Below are positions 32,949 to 41,571 of a stretch of DNA of 64,000 nucleotides, piece by piece. The notes under the pieces were generated by a model. The model made no database searches. It was given only the letters and a program-made list of their open reading frames with translations, and was not told where the DNA came from. Made by a program: the position numbers and the translations under genes. How positions within the stretch are numbered: the stretch's first letter is position 1; each line of letters opens with the position of its first letter. The DNA is from Nocardia crassostreae. GTDB lineage: Bacteria > Actinomycetota > Actinomycetes > Mycobacteriales > Mycobacteriaceae. The stretch covers positions 310,001 through 374,000 of the forward strand of contig NZ_BDCH01000019.1 in the NCBI RefSeq assembly GCF_001613405.1, read 5' to 3'.

Positions 32949-33021
32949 GCGGATGTAGCGCAGCTGGTAGCGCATCACCTTGCCAAGGTGAGGGTCGCGA
33001 GTTCGAATCTCGTCATCCGCT
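32949..33021 (+). tRNA. tRNA-Gly(GCC), copy 2
   Basis: A 73-nt cloverleaf with acceptor GCGGATG/CATCCGC and anticodon loop TTGCCAA. It is identical to copy 3 at 47122 through the whole gene and differs from copy 1 in a few bases of the anticodon-stem side and T-stem. Confidence 0.96.
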
Positions 33022-33036
33022 CAAAGGGGGATTTCC

Positions 33037-33111
33037 GCGCGATTAGCTCAGCGGGAGAGCGCTTCCCTGACACGGAAGAGGTCACTGGTTCAATCCCAGT
33101 ATCGCGCACCA
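33037..33111 (+). tRNA. tRNA-Val(GAC), copy 2, with encoded CCA
   Basis: The sequence is identical to tRNA-Val copy 1 at 13606, with anticodon GAC and CCA at 33109-33111. No tRNA-Cys lies between Gly and Val here, unlike the first cluster. Confidence 0.96.
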
Positions 33112-33113
33112 GA

Positions 33114-33155
33114 AATAGTGGAAAGGCCCGGTTATCGCCGGGCCTTTCCACTATT
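33114..33155 (+). terminator. Terminator after tRNA-Val copy 2
   Basis: A perfect 18-bp stem (33114-33131 with 33138-33155; core GGAAAGGCCCGG) closes a 6-nt loop. It is unusually long and symmetrical, so it may also terminate the leftward gene that ends at 33163. Confidence 0.85.
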
Positions 33156-33162
33156 CGATTGC

Positions 33163-34338
33163 CTACGCGGGCGGCCGGTGGAAACCGGGGGATGCGACGG
33201 ACAGGCGCAAGGTGTCGTCGCGGTAGGTCAGGGTGAGTTCGTACCAGTCTGGGGTGCGGGCGTGGGCGCGGAGGCCGGTCGGGTCGGTGGAGAGGGTCAC
33301 TGTCCAGTGGTGCTGTTGCCAGATCTGGACGATGACAGGCGGGTAGATGTGGGGGCGGTCGGGGGGCGGAGGGTCGAGGGTCTAGAGGATCTCCAGCCGG
33401 TCGACGTCGTGGATGTTTCCGGCGTCGTCGTCGAATGGCAGGATTGTTTCGCCGTTGAGGCCGTCTTGTGGGTGGGCGCGCACTTGACCGCCGAGGGCGT
33501 CGAGCAGGTCGGCGACGAGGCCGCGGATGTGCTCGCGGGCCAGGTCTTCGGTGAGTTCGGTATTTACGACGACGGCTCGTGCGGCCCTCGCGGTGATGGG
33601 GGCGAACCGATCCCCTTTCGAGGCGGGCGGGGGTGCGAGTTCCCGCTGGAGTTGGAAGCCGTAGCTCATGAGGTCGTCGAAGGTCTGTGCGAAGTCGAGC
33701 GGTCGGTCCAGGTTGCCGCCCGCCTCCCAGCCGATGGTGCCGCCGGGCAGGTCCGGCGAGACGAAATAGTGGGCGTCGCCGAGACCTTTGGCGATGGGCA
33801 GGGCCCGGTATCCCGGAATGTCCTGCGCTGCTTCCCAATTGCGCACGGGGTGGTACAGGTTCAGGGCGTCGTAGGTTCGCATGTGCCGGGGGCGGGTGGG
33901 GCCGTAGGAGATCCCGTCGAGGTCGGTGAAACCGGCGTGCACGGTGCTGAGGAACACCCGCAGTGGCTCGGGCAGCACATCCCAATGCGGCGGCCGGTCG
34001 GCGCCGAAGGTCGCCGGATCCCATCCGATACGGAACTCCAACGGCTGGAACGGCTTCCGCAAGGCATACAGCAGCACCCAGTCGCCGTGCAGCAGGCAGA
34101 TCCGCACATCGGCGAGACATTCCCCCAGCACTGCCCCGAATCGCGGCGTCAGCTTGAACAGCATGTCCATATTCCACAGCGCCACGACGGCGGAGCACCG
34201 GGCCTGGGAATCGGCGGCGGCGGCGATCTCGGCCCACCGCGCCGGAACATGGGCCGCGGCCGCCGACCCCGGTTCCACCAGTAGCGCTGCGCCGGGCCCG
34301 AATTCCGCGACCACACGCGCGAAGTCGACACTATCCAC
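33163..34338 (-). pseudogene. Hypothetical protein gene interrupted by an in-frame TAG (318 + 72 codons)
   Basis: From GTG 34338 a 318-aa protein runs to TAG 33382-33384. It contains CSAVVALWNMDMLFKLTPRF, YHPVRNWEAAQDIPGYRALP, and GLGDAHYFVSPDLPGGTIGW, a pattern loosely like SUKH/SMI1 immunity-type proteins, but I cannot assign it firmly. After the TAG the same frame stays open for 72 codons (HIYPPVIVQIWQQHHWTVTL, TPDWYELTLTYRDDTLRLSV) with C or G at most third positions. That is the local signature of real coding sequence. It then ends at TAG 33163-33165 inside the tRNA terminator region. The amber codon therefore probably interrupts a 391-codon gene. Confidence 0.6.
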
Positions 34339-34397
34339 GACACGTATCTAATCGCATCCGGGCCATGGCCCGCCGACCGAATCCGCCGCGGCGGCGG

Positions 34398-35411
34398 TCA
34401 CGGCAGGCGTTTCCAGGCGGCTTCGAGGGCGGCGCGGAATTCGGCGCGGCAGTCGCCGTCGTCGAGGTCCGCGTAGCGGGCCAGGGGCGGGGCGGCGGCC
34501 AGGGTGTTGACGACGGAGGCGAGGCGGGTTCGTTTCAGGCGGTAGAGCTTTTCGAAGCGGCGTTCGGCGAAGACCACATCGTGTTTGAGGCCGGAGATGC
34601 GGCTGGCCACGCGCGCCTCGCGAGTGTGGTCGTATTCGCCGACGACGACGAAGCGGTCGTCGACCAGGAGCAGGCCGGAGGCATTGCTGGCGTGCTCGCG
34701 TTTGACGACGACATTCTCGACTCCGGCGCGCAGTAGCCGCCAGAGTTTGTCCTCGTAGGGCCAGACGTCGGAGATGTCGTCGACGACGTACATGCGCCGG
34801 ATGTCGACGCGGGACGCGCCGGTGCGACCCGCCAGGCGGAGCAGCACGTCGTGGTAGTCCTCGCCGACCTCGCCGCCAATGGAACCGAGTGTGGCGGAAT
34901 GGATTACACGCACCGACCGGATGGCCTTCTCGACGATCGGGCACCAGTCGCTCACGGTGTTCCACTCCCACACCGTGGCGCTCTGCGACGGCACCTGGGC
35001 CAGGACGTCCTCCGCGCGCTCGAGCTGTCGTTCGGCGATCTGCCGCAGCGGCTGGGCGTCGGGTCCGGCCCGGGTGGCGGCAATGAGACTGCGCACCAGG
35101 CGCAGGCCGCGTTCGACGGCGGCGGCGTCCTCGCCGAGCAGGACATTGAACTGCATGCGCAGATCGTCGTGGCGATTGTCCACCGCCCGGATCGCGGTGG
35201 CATGCCCGGTCGCCGGAAGCGCTTCGCCCAGTGCGAGACTGAGGCGTTCGCGCAGGGAGAGCTGCGGTATGCGGGTGCCGTTCTCGATCTGCTGGATGAG
35301 GCTGCGGGAGCATCCGGCCTTGGCCGCCAGGGCGGCCTGGGTGAGACCGCGTTCCTTGCGCAGGCGGCGCACCCGGTCGCCGATCGGTTCGTCATAGGAA
35401 TTCGATCGCAC
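34398..35411 (-). CDS. XRE-family regulator with a C-terminal effector-like domain, 337 aa
   Basis: An XRE helix-turn-helix occupies about residues 12-60: RLRKERGLTQAALAAKAGCS, RSLIQQIENGTRIPQL. The remaining 270 residues form a separate domain: ATVWEWNTVSDWCPIVEKAI, VIHSATLGSIGGEVGEDYHD, RRMYVVDDISDVWPYEDKLW, LLLVDDRFVVVGEYDH. This resembles the phospholipase-D-like fold seen in some actinobacterial XRE proteins, here without clear HxK motifs. GTG 35411 follows GGGGAGGGG. It is divergent from a 116-aa gene across 219 bp. It may sense a stress signal and control the adjacent genes. Confidence 0.78.
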   Translation of the reverse strand: MRSNSYDEPIGDRVRRLRKERGLTQAALAAKAGCSRSLIQQIENGTRIPQLSLRERLSLALGEALPATGHATAIRAVDNRHDDLRMQFNVLLGEDAAAVERGLRLVRSLIAATRAGPDAQPLRQIAERQLERAEDVLAQVPSQSATVWEWNTVSDWCPIVEKAIRSVRVIHSATLGSIGGEVGEDYHDVLLRLAGRTGASRVDIRRMYVVDDISDVWPYEDKLWRLLRAGVENVVVKREHASNASGLLLVDDRFVVVGEYDHTREARVASRISGLKHDVVFAERRFEKLYRLKRTRLASVVNTLAAAPPLARYADLDDGDCRAEFRAALEAAWKRLP

Positions 35412-35630
35412 GGCGCCACCCCTCCCCCCAGCTGCCCTACGCCCAGGGTGTGGCAATCAAGCCTAGGGCGTATCACGAAATGCCACCAGACGTACCATGA
35501 TTCATCCCGGTCGGATATCCGCGATCCAATAGCCGCGGCAAATAGCAAGACACCGTATGCAATTCGATTGAGGGTGTCACGCGCCACTCGTAACGTCGGT
35601 GCCGCCCACCTGCACGGAAGGCGAAAAGCG

Positions 35631-35981
35631 ATGGCACTCCGCATTACCGACCGGCTGATAACCAGCGACATCACCCCCGATACAGCGCAGGAAATCGCCG
35701 ACGGGCATTGGTTTCTGAGTTGGCTGCCCGATCACTCGCTCACGCGGGAACAGGCCGTCAGCGGAATGGTCCTCGACGAGATTCTCAGCGATCCCGAGCC
35801 CGACGAACCCCGATTCGCCATGGAGTTGGCCGTGATGCGCGCGGAAATGCTCGGACTCGATTTGCGTGACGTCATAGTCCGCTTGTCGATTCGAGTAGTG
35901 CAGCGCGACCTCGCCCGCTCCGGGCCGCAGCCGAATGCGACGCCCTGCCTGGAGATCGCTTCGTGCTCGCCTCAGGCGTAA
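35631..35981 (+). CDS. Hypothetical protein divergent from the XRE gene, 116 aa
   Basis: This is a soluble acidic protein: LRITDRLITSDITPDTAQEI, then GHWFLSWLPDHSLTREQAVS and GMVLDEILS. A helix LAVMRAEMLGLDLRDVIVRL ends the ordered part. No family is recognised. The ATG at 35631 follows GGAAGG at 9 nt. It probably shares the divergent control region with the XRE gene. Its last 10 bp overlap the end of the convergent two-P-loop ATPase gene. Confidence 0.6.
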   Translation: MALRITDRLITSDITPDTAQEIADGHWFLSWLPDHSLTREQAVSGMVLDEILSDPEPDEPRFAMELAVMRAEMLGLDLRDVIVRLSIRVVQRDLARSGPQPNATPCLEIASCSPQA

Positions 35982-38260
35982 TCCCAGCAGCGGGTGTAGA
36001 GGCGGGGTATCCGGAACAGCGATCTGGTGCCCGCCTCGGTCTGCTGCACCACGCGCTCGAGGAAGCCGAGGCGCTCGAGCAGGCGGACCTGTTCGCTGAT
36101 CCTGCCCTCGGTCTCGTCGAAGAGGTCGGCCACCTCGTGGAGCGCGAACTCCACGAGTTTCCCTGCGCGGCAGTTCAATACGAAGGAGGTCCCGACCTTG
36201 AAGTCGTTGACGACCTCGGAGAAGCTCAGGTCGGACACCTTGGTCATGGCGGGCGTCACCGCGTCCTCGGGGAACAGCGGCAGGTCGGTGACGATCTCCT
36301 CGGATTTCGTGGACATTTCACGGGTGAGGTGCAGGAGCAGTACGGCCGAGCGCGGCGTGATATCCCCGTTTCCATTGCGCAGTGAGTCGATCAGCCAGCG
36401 GTCGATCGGCTGGCCCTCGATCTCGGGCGGGAATATCATCTCCAGCGCGCCGCGGATCTCGAGGGAGCCGTCCGCATTCCGGGCTCGGGTGGTCAGTTTC
36501 TCGAGTTCCCGGTTCGCCAGCACCCGGCGGATGAGGACTTGCAGCCATTGATCCTCGGACCATTCGAGCGGGAGGGTTCGCGACACCACCTTGTTCTTCT
36601 CTTGGATGTCGTAGAGCTCGAACAGGTCGGTCCGGAGAAAGATGGTGACGCCGATGGCGTCGAACTGGGATACGCGCCCCTCGGCCTGGAGCAGCGACTG
36701 GACGACGGCCTCTTGTTTCTTCCTGTCGTATTTGAAGGTTTCGTCGATGCGGTCGAACAGCGCCAGCACCCGCCGCCCCATGTGGGACAGCGTCCGATCC
36801 GCCTCGCGCAGGAATGATTCGACATCCACCGCGGCTCTGCGCGATCCGGTTTCGGCGCCGGAGGGGAGCTGGGTCTCCAGGCTCACCGGTCCCACCGCGA
36901 ACTTCACGCTGGTACCGCGCAGCGGGCGCAGAATCGCGCGCAGCATGCGCCGCCCCCGGCCCATCGGCGCGGCCATGCCGACCGCGGCGCGCAGATCGGC
37001 GGCGTCGCGCCGCAGATGCCGGGGTGCGGTGGCGGGCAGCGCCGACGCCACCACCGAGGCGACCACGATCAGCCAGACCGCCCGGAGCCCGTCCGCATCG
37101 GGCCAGGACGCGCCATCGACAATGCGGTGCAACAGCTCACCGGTATTCGCGACCGGGCAGACCTCGAGCCGAGCGCGATCGACGGCCGCATCCGTCGACA
37201 GCTTCCGGAAGATCGCGCTCTTACCGGAGCCGCGGTCGCCGATCACGAGGGAACGACGCTGGTCGACTATCGCCTTCAGATTTCCGCTGTGCACGAAACT
37301 GCGGTCCAGGAATTCGTCCCGCTCGGCTTCCTCCGATCCGAAGGCCAAGTCCGCCAATCGGAATGGCGGAGCCAGAATGCGGCTGGAGATGATCGCCCAC
37401 TTGGGCAGCTCGCCCATTGTCACGGCGGGATCGTCGGAATCCTCGATCTCGAGCGCGGTGGGCCCGATCCGGATCGCGGTGAGCAGGCTGCGGACCTCGG
37501 CTTCCGGAATGGAGGTCTTGGCGGCCAGCGCGATGATTTTCTCCGAGCCCCCGGCCAGCGCGATCTCCTCGAGCAGCTGGGCGGCCCGCGCGGGGTCGGG
37601 CGAGGTCTCGATCGCCAGCTCCACGCTCTCCGCCAGCGACCGTACAGGGGTGAGAACCGGTGTGCGCGCCCCGGGTTCGAGTGGCGGTGCCGCGGTGGGC
37701 GCGGTTCCCACGGCGGCCTCCTCCGGTTCGTCCGGGACGAATCCCTGGACCTGTATCACCGGGAGGAAGCCGAAGCGCCGGAAATCCCGGAAATCCTCCT
37801 CGCGGGCCGCCAGCACGAGTTTCCAATCCTCGAGCAGCGAACTGAGCTCTTCGACCGCGGCCGAGACCCGTGACGGATAGGCCGTTTCGTCGAGGGCGTC
37901 GAGCAGCAATACCGGCTGCGGAACCCGGCGGCTGAAATCCATCAGCGCCGAAACGGTCTCGCGGATGGGTAGCGCACCGGCCGAGGAACGCACATAGGGC
38001 GCGGTCTCGACCAAATCCGCATAGGGCGACGACTCGATCGCCTCCAGTACGCGTTCGCCGATCAGGTCCGGGTGCCGTAATCCGGTGAGGGATATCCGGA
38101 AGACGGCCCGGCCGCGGCGCGTCAGTTCGTTCTCCAGCGCGTGCAGCAAGGTCGACTTACCGGAGCCCGCCGGGCCGAGCAGGAGCGCGCCCCTCGAACT
38201 CGGCTCGGTGACGCTGCGCAGCAGCCGGTCGAATTCGCGCGGGCGTTCGTTCGGGTCCAT
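35972..38260 (-). CDS. Two-P-loop NTPase (STAND-like + Sll1717-type ATPase), 762 aa
   Basis: Two nucleotide-binding modules occur in one chain. The first, about residues 1-200, has Walker A LLLGPAGSGKSTLLHAL at about 28 and Walker B QPVLLLDALDETAY near 118. The second, from about 310, has IGDRGSGKSAIFRKL near 342 and ALFDRIDETFKYDRKKQEAV near 502, then FLRTDLFELYDIQEKNKVVS. That matches the P-loop ATPases named after Sll1717, often found in defence islands. A hydrophobic stretch VWLIVVASVVASALPA near 395 suggests membrane contact. The C-terminus has a winged-helix-like end (ISEQVRLLERLGFLERVVQQ). No nuclease domain is seen. Neighbouring XRE control fits a conflict role, which is inference. 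Confidence 0.8.
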   Translation of the reverse strand: MDPNERPREFDRLLRSVTEPSSRGALLLGPAGSGKSTLLHALENELTRRGRAVFRISLTGLRHPDLIGERVLEAIESSPYADLVETAPYVRSSAGALPIRETVSALMDFSRRVPQPVLLLDALDETAYPSRVSAAVEELSSLLEDWKLVLAAREEDFRDFRRFGFLPVIQVQGFVPDEPEEAAVGTAPTAAPPLEPGARTPVLTPVRSLAESVELAIETSPDPARAAQLLEEIALAGGSEKIIALAAKTSIPEAEVRSLLTAIRIGPTALEIEDSDDPAVTMGELPKWAIISSRILAPPFRLADLAFGSEEAERDEFLDRSFVHSGNLKAIVDQRRSLVIGDRGSGKSAIFRKLSTDAAVDRARLEVCPVANTGELLHRIVDGASWPDADGLRAVWLIVVASVVASALPATAPRHLRRDAADLRAAVGMAAPMGRGRRMLRAILRPLRGTSVKFAVGPVSLETQLPSGAETGSRRAAVDVESFLREADRTLSHMGRRVLALFDRIDETFKYDRKKQEAVVQSLLQAEGRVSQFDAIGVTIFLRTDLFELYDIQEKNKVVSRTLPLEWSEDQWLQVLIRRVLANRELEKLTTRARNADGSLEIRGALEMIFPPEIEGQPIDRWLIDSLRNGNGDITPRSAVLLLHLTREMSTKSEEIVTDLPLFPEDAVTPAMTKVSDLSFSEVVNDFKVGTSFVLNCRAGKLVEFALHEVADLFDETEGRISEQVRLLERLGFLERVVQQTEAGTRSLFRIPRLYTRCWDYA

Positions 38261-38369
38261 ATCCCCCTCCGGTGATTCTCGCCCTGTGGCTGCTCATCGC
38301 CGTGACCACCGGGCCCGTTATCCCGGAAAGCAGACCCTACCCGGAACCTCGTGGACTTACACTGCGGCC

Positions 38370-38960
38370 GTGCGGATTTGGGCGAAATTGGTGATTCTCG
38401 CCGTGTGGTTGCCCATTGCGATCGCCGCTGGGCCGATCATCAGCGCTCGCGAGAGCGATCTCGGCAATATCGTCGGCGGGGCGGTGTGGTTGTCGCCTGT
38501 GTTCCTGACGATCTGGGTCTGGTCCGGTGCGTCCGGATTGCGTAATGGGAAGGCGCTGCTGGCGGGCGGGCTTATTTCCCTTCTGCTGATCATTACCGTT
38601 TCCGGCCACGTCGAGGCCGCCTATCGGGAGATCTTCACCGAGCCGCGCGAGGTGAAGGTCGTGGAAACGGTCTGCCACAAGGTCAAGGGCGTGTGCACGG
38701 ATCGGACCGCCTTGTCAACCCTCGCGGGTGAGCGGCTGCCGCACATGTTGGACCGTGGCGGGTTCGAACCGGGCGAGATCATTGTCGTGCGGTGGGATCG
38801 CACCGGGTGGGCGACGCCGACCCTCGCCGCCGAGCCCGATCCGCCGACGGGACCGGTGTGGCTGGCGGCCCTTGCCGTGCTGGCGTACGCGGCGTGCACC
38901 GTCTACTTCGTGCGGACGGCCCGGCGACCAAAGTCACCAGACCCGGACTTGCGCGGGTAG
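38370..38960 (+). CDS. Membrane protein with an external domain, 196 aa
   Basis: Membrane segments are at about residues 5-25, 35-60 and 62-82. A loop of about 70 residues with two cysteines (VETVCHKVKGVCTDRTALS) lies outside, and a last segment VWLAALAVLAYAACTVYFV at 160-180 ends with a basic tail. The two cysteines, six residues apart, may form a disulphide. No family is recognised. GTG 38370 starts VRIWAKLVILAVW; a downstream GTG at 38391 is possible. It is divergent from the two-P-loop ATPase and precedes the riboswitch. Confidence 0.6.
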   Translation: MRIWAKLVILAVWLPIAIAAGPIISARESDLGNIVGGAVWLSPVFLTIWVWSGASGLRNGKALLAGGLISLLLIITVSGHVEAAYREIFTEPREVKVVETVCHKVKGVCTDRTALSTLAGERLPHMLDRGGFEPGEIIVVRWDRTGWATPTLAAEPDPPTGPVWLAALAVLAYAACTVYFVRTARRPKSPDPDLRG

Positions 38961-39001
38961 CGAGTTATTTGCCATGGTGGAGGTGGTTCCGCTCTGGAAC
39001 C

Positions 39002-39048
39002 CCGGACGAGGGAGCCGTACCCGGCGCGCGACAAGACGGCCTCGGAGG
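39002..39048 (+). promoter_or_regulatory. Guanidine-III (ykkC-III) riboswitch overlapping the ribosome-binding site
   Basis: The stretch CCGGACGAG, then GCCGTACCCGG, then ACAAGACGGC reproduces the conserved blocks of the guanidine-III riboswitch in the same order and spacing as the known Thermobifida fusca aptamer. The two CCGG blocks can form the pseudoknot, and the CCG/ACGGC stem is present. The 3' stem ends next to the Shine-Dalgarno GGAGG (39044-39048), seven bases before the ATG of the SugE-like exporter, so control of translation initiation by guanidinium is expected. The match is by eye. Confidence 0.88.
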
Positions 39049-39054
39049 TCTGTC

Positions 39055-39369
39055 ATGTCTTGGGTGATTCTTGTGATGTCCGGCGTGCTGGAAGCCGTGT
39101 GGGCGACCGCACTGGGCAAATCCGAAGGGTTCACGCGACTCGGTCCGACGGCCGTGTTCGGTCTGGCGCTGGTGGCGAGCATGGCCGGGCTGGCCTGGGC
39201 CATGCGCGATCTGCCGGTGGGCACCGCGTATGCCGTGTGGGTGGGGATCGGCGCGGTTCTGACCGTGGTCTATTCGATGGCGACCGGCGGCGAGGCCGTC
39301 GGCGGGCTGAAGGTGCTGCTGCTCGGCGGGATCGTGGCCTGCGTGGTCGGGTTGAAACTGGTCTCCTAG
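39055..39369 (+). CDS. gdx: Guanidinium exporter, SMR family (SugE/Gdx), 104 aa
   Basis: This is a four-helix small multidrug resistance protein. Glu13 in SGVLEAVWA is the substrate and proton site of the family, and GKSEGFTRLGP after helix 1 is the SugE/Gdx signature that separates it from EmrE-like drug pumps. GTAYAVWVGIGAVLT is helix 3. Gdx proteins work as antiparallel dimers exchanging guanidinium for protons. The guanidine-III riboswitch directly upstream supports this substrate, so the older idea of quaternary ammonium export is less likely. It is monocistronic, closed by a hairpin. Confidence 0.93.
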   Translation: MSWVILVMSGVLEAVWATALGKSEGFTRLGPTAVFGLALVASMAGLAWAMRDLPVGTAYAVWVGIGAVLTVVYSMATGGEAVGGLKVLLLGGIVACVVGLKLVS

Positions 39370-39380
39370 CTCGCCAGAAC

Positions 39381-39414
39381 CGCTGGCGTCCCGGTCAATT
39401 GGGTGACGCCAGCG
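39381..39414. terminator. Bidirectional hairpin between gdx and a convergent lipoprotein gene
   Basis: CGCTGGCGTC (39381-39390) pairs perfectly with GACGCCAGCG (39405-39414) over 14 nt. It lies between the two convergent stops, and the lipoprotein stop is within the loop. Confidence 0.65.
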
Positions 39415-40033
39415 GGATCGCGTCGAACGGGATGAAGTCGATGGCCTGGATGGTGGGCTCCTGGGAATCAGGGTCCGGGAGTTGCAGGCGCCAGTCATTG
39501 GACGCCCAGACGACGGATCGGGTGGTGGAGGCGATGCTGGCGTCCGGATAGGTGGTGAAGATGGTCACGTCGCTGCGGTCGGGGGTGTAGGCGGCGATCT
39601 TGTAGGCGGAGATGCGGGGCGCGGTGGCCGGGTCGGCGGGGGCGGTGATGGAGATCTGGGCGCGGGCCAGGACCCAGGAGTCCTTGGCCGGGCCGGTGAT
39701 CAAGGTGAGGTTGGCGATTTGGGGCCAGCTGCCGTCCGGAGCCAGGGAAAGGCGAATCGTGTGGTTGATCGCCGCGAGGGCCGCGCCCTGGGGAGAGTGG
39801 GAGTAGCCGATGGCGACCGGGGTGGGTTTCGCCGGGCCGTCCTGTGCGCCGATGGGTAGCTGGATGCCTTGGTAGGGCTCCCAGCGGATTTCGGCGGGTG
39901 GCCGGGTGGGGTCGGGAGGCGGCGTGGTCGTGGTGGGTGTGACGGTGGGGGCGGGGCTGCCGCAGGCGGAGATCACGGTGGCGAAGACCAAGGTCATCAT
40001 TATTTGCGTGAAGTGTGCTGCCTTGGCACGCAT
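39395..40033 (-). CDS. Secreted lipoprotein, 212 aa
   Basis: The signal peptide IMMTLVFATVISAC has lipobox ISAC, with the lipidated cysteine near residue 24. A TP-rich linker follows, then a domain with IRWEPYQGIQLPIGAQDGPA, ATPVAIGYSHSPQGAALAAI-like sequence and LARAQISI, ending in TTRSVVWASNDWRLQLPDP. The domain resembles those of lipoproteins found beside type IV secretion-like genes in Nocardia and Rhodococcus, but this is memory-based and uncertain. It is the leftward neighbour of the 40-47 kb locus and may act with it. Confidence 0.72.
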   Translation of the reverse strand: MRAKAAHFTQIMMTLVFATVISACGSPAPTVTPTTTTPPPDPTRPPAEIRWEPYQGIQLPIGAQDGPAKPTPVAIGYSHSPQGAALAAINHTIRLSLAPDGSWPQIANLTLITGPAKDSWVLARAQISITAPADPATAPRISAYKIAAYTPDRSDVTIFTTYPDASIASTTRSVVWASNDWRLQLPDPDSQEPTIQAIDFIPFDAIPLASPN

Positions 40034-40361
40034 GGGAATTCCTTCCGGGAACCGGCGGGCGGGCGAGAGGGATTGCGGCGCACGGCTCTTGCGTGGGTGG
40101 GAGCGATATTACGACGCGGGAACCCGTTACTTAAATTGTTCGTTCCGACTGCTCCGTATCCCCTTGTGAGGGGCGCGGATACGGGTAATATCGACCCGGC
40201 AACATGATCATCGCACGGTGGTGGGGTTTCGTCATGGGTCGTCACGAACCAGTTCGAATGAGCCATCAGCGATGTCGCGGGTCAGGGGCGCGGAAGGCGC
40301 TACTGGCAGGGGGTTTCGAGCGGGAGGGCCCGCAGGATCTTCGGGGAATTGGGGAATGGGA
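40034..40361. other. Divergent intergenic region, 328 bp, no gene
   Basis: This stretch separates the leftward lipoprotein and the rightward glycine-zipper gene. It has an AT-richer patch near 40125-40150 (TTACTTAAATTGTTCG) that could hold promoters. No ORF with a ribosome-binding site and no clear repeat were seen. Confidence 0.5.
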
Positions 40362-41549
40362 ATGACTTCGAAACGTACCTCCTTCGCATTATCTGTACTG
40401 CCGATCATGCTGATCGCGGGACAGGGGGTGGCGGGCGCGGAGCCCGGGCAACCCGGCTTGGCGGTGCCCGGGGAAGGGCAGCCGGGGCTGAGTACTACGC
40501 CGGAGCCGCCGGTGGTCGCGCCCGCGCCTAGTCCGGCGGATTACATTCCGGATCCGCCGGTCGCGCCGCCGAACCGTCCTCGGCCGCAGCAGCAGACGCA
40601 GCCGAATATCGACACGCTCGTTACGCCGCAGACGCCGGATTCCGATGAGCCGGAAGCCGTTGAACCGCAGGTCCCCGAGCCGAATGCCCCAGCGGTGATG
40701 CCTGCTGACCCCCACCAGCTCCGAGTAGGCACGAGCACCGTGCAACTGCCCGACTTCATCGACGTGCGAACGCGCAACAAGGCGCAGGCGTATCTCGACA
40801 TGGCCGAGTGGCAGATCGCCGCAATGTACGACGGGATGGGTTTCCCGCGAGAGCAATCCGACCGAATGGCCGCAGGCAGTGTGGCGGGCAGCGCGGTCGG
40901 CGCGGGGGTCGGCATGGTCAGCACGGGGTTGTTCGTGGTTGGAGGTTGCGGTGTTGGTGGTGTGATCGGCGGCCTCGCCGGAGCCGCGATCGGCGGTATT
41001 CCCACCGGCGGAGTCGGTGCTCCCATTGGCGCCGGTATCGGTGCATCGGTCGGATGTCTGACAGGCGCGATGGTCGGCGGTTTCCCAGGAATGTTCATCG
41101 GCGGAGCGCTGGGCGCGCTGGCCGGTGGTGTGCTTGGTGGTCTCTCCGGCGGCACTCCTCAGGTCGCCCCGCCCGATCCGGCAACGGTCAACGCGGCTGC
41201 CCCCATCGGCGGACAGCCTGCGGTAGCGCCGGTTTCAAGTGTTGCGGCGCAGGAAGTCGCCGCGCCGATCATCAATGCGGTAGCCCCGGTTGCTCAGGCC
41301 ATCGCCCCCGGCGTCGATGTGGCCGCCCCGATCGCGCAGGCCGTCGAACCCGTCGCCGCGCAGATCGCCCCTGTGGTCGAACAGGTTTCCACCGCCGTGG
41401 ATCAGTTCTCCCAGAATGTCGAACAGGCCGTGCACGATGCCACCCAGCAGGTGAATTCGCTCGGCGCCGCGCTCGCGCAGATGCCCGCGATGCCCGCGCT
41501 CACCCCCGAGGACTTCCTCGCCGCGGTGCAGCCCGCCCCGCCCGCTTGA
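40362..41549 (+). CDS. Secreted glycine-zipper protein with proline-rich N-terminus, 395 aa
   Basis: The signal peptide ALSVLPIMLIAGQGVAGA ends near residue 25. A proline-rich spacer (PPVAPPNRPRPQQQTQPN) reaches residue 115, followed by a short folded part (VQLPDFIDVRTRNKAQAYLD). Then about 120 residues of glycine-zipper sequence (GSAVGAGVGMVSTGLFVVGG, GAPIGAGIGASVGCLTGAMV) are able to insert into membranes. The tail is rich in A, P and V with amphipathic helices. The layout suggests an envelope-spanning or pore-forming protein. ATG 40362 is preferred over ATG 40356. It is followed 22 bp later by a bitopic protein gene. Confidence 0.7.
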   Translation: MTSKRTSFALSVLPIMLIAGQGVAGAEPGQPGLAVPGEGQPGLSTTPEPPVVAPAPSPADYIPDPPVAPPNRPRPQQQTQPNIDTLVTPQTPDSDEPEAVEPQVPEPNAPAVMPADPHQLRVGTSTVQLPDFIDVRTRNKAQAYLDMAEWQIAAMYDGMGFPREQSDRMAAGSVAGSAVGAGVGMVSTGLFVVGGCGVGGVIGGLAGAAIGGIPTGGVGAPIGAGIGASVGCLTGAMVGGFPGMFIGGALGALAGGVLGGLSGGTPQVAPPDPATVNAAAPIGGQPAVAPVSSVAAQEVAAPIINAVAPVAQAIAPGVDVAAPIAQAVEPVAAQIAPVVEQVSTAVDQFSQNVEQAVHDATQQVNSLGAALAQMPAMPALTPEDFLAAVQPAPPA

Positions 41550-41571
41550 GAGAAACGAAACAGGTGACGCC

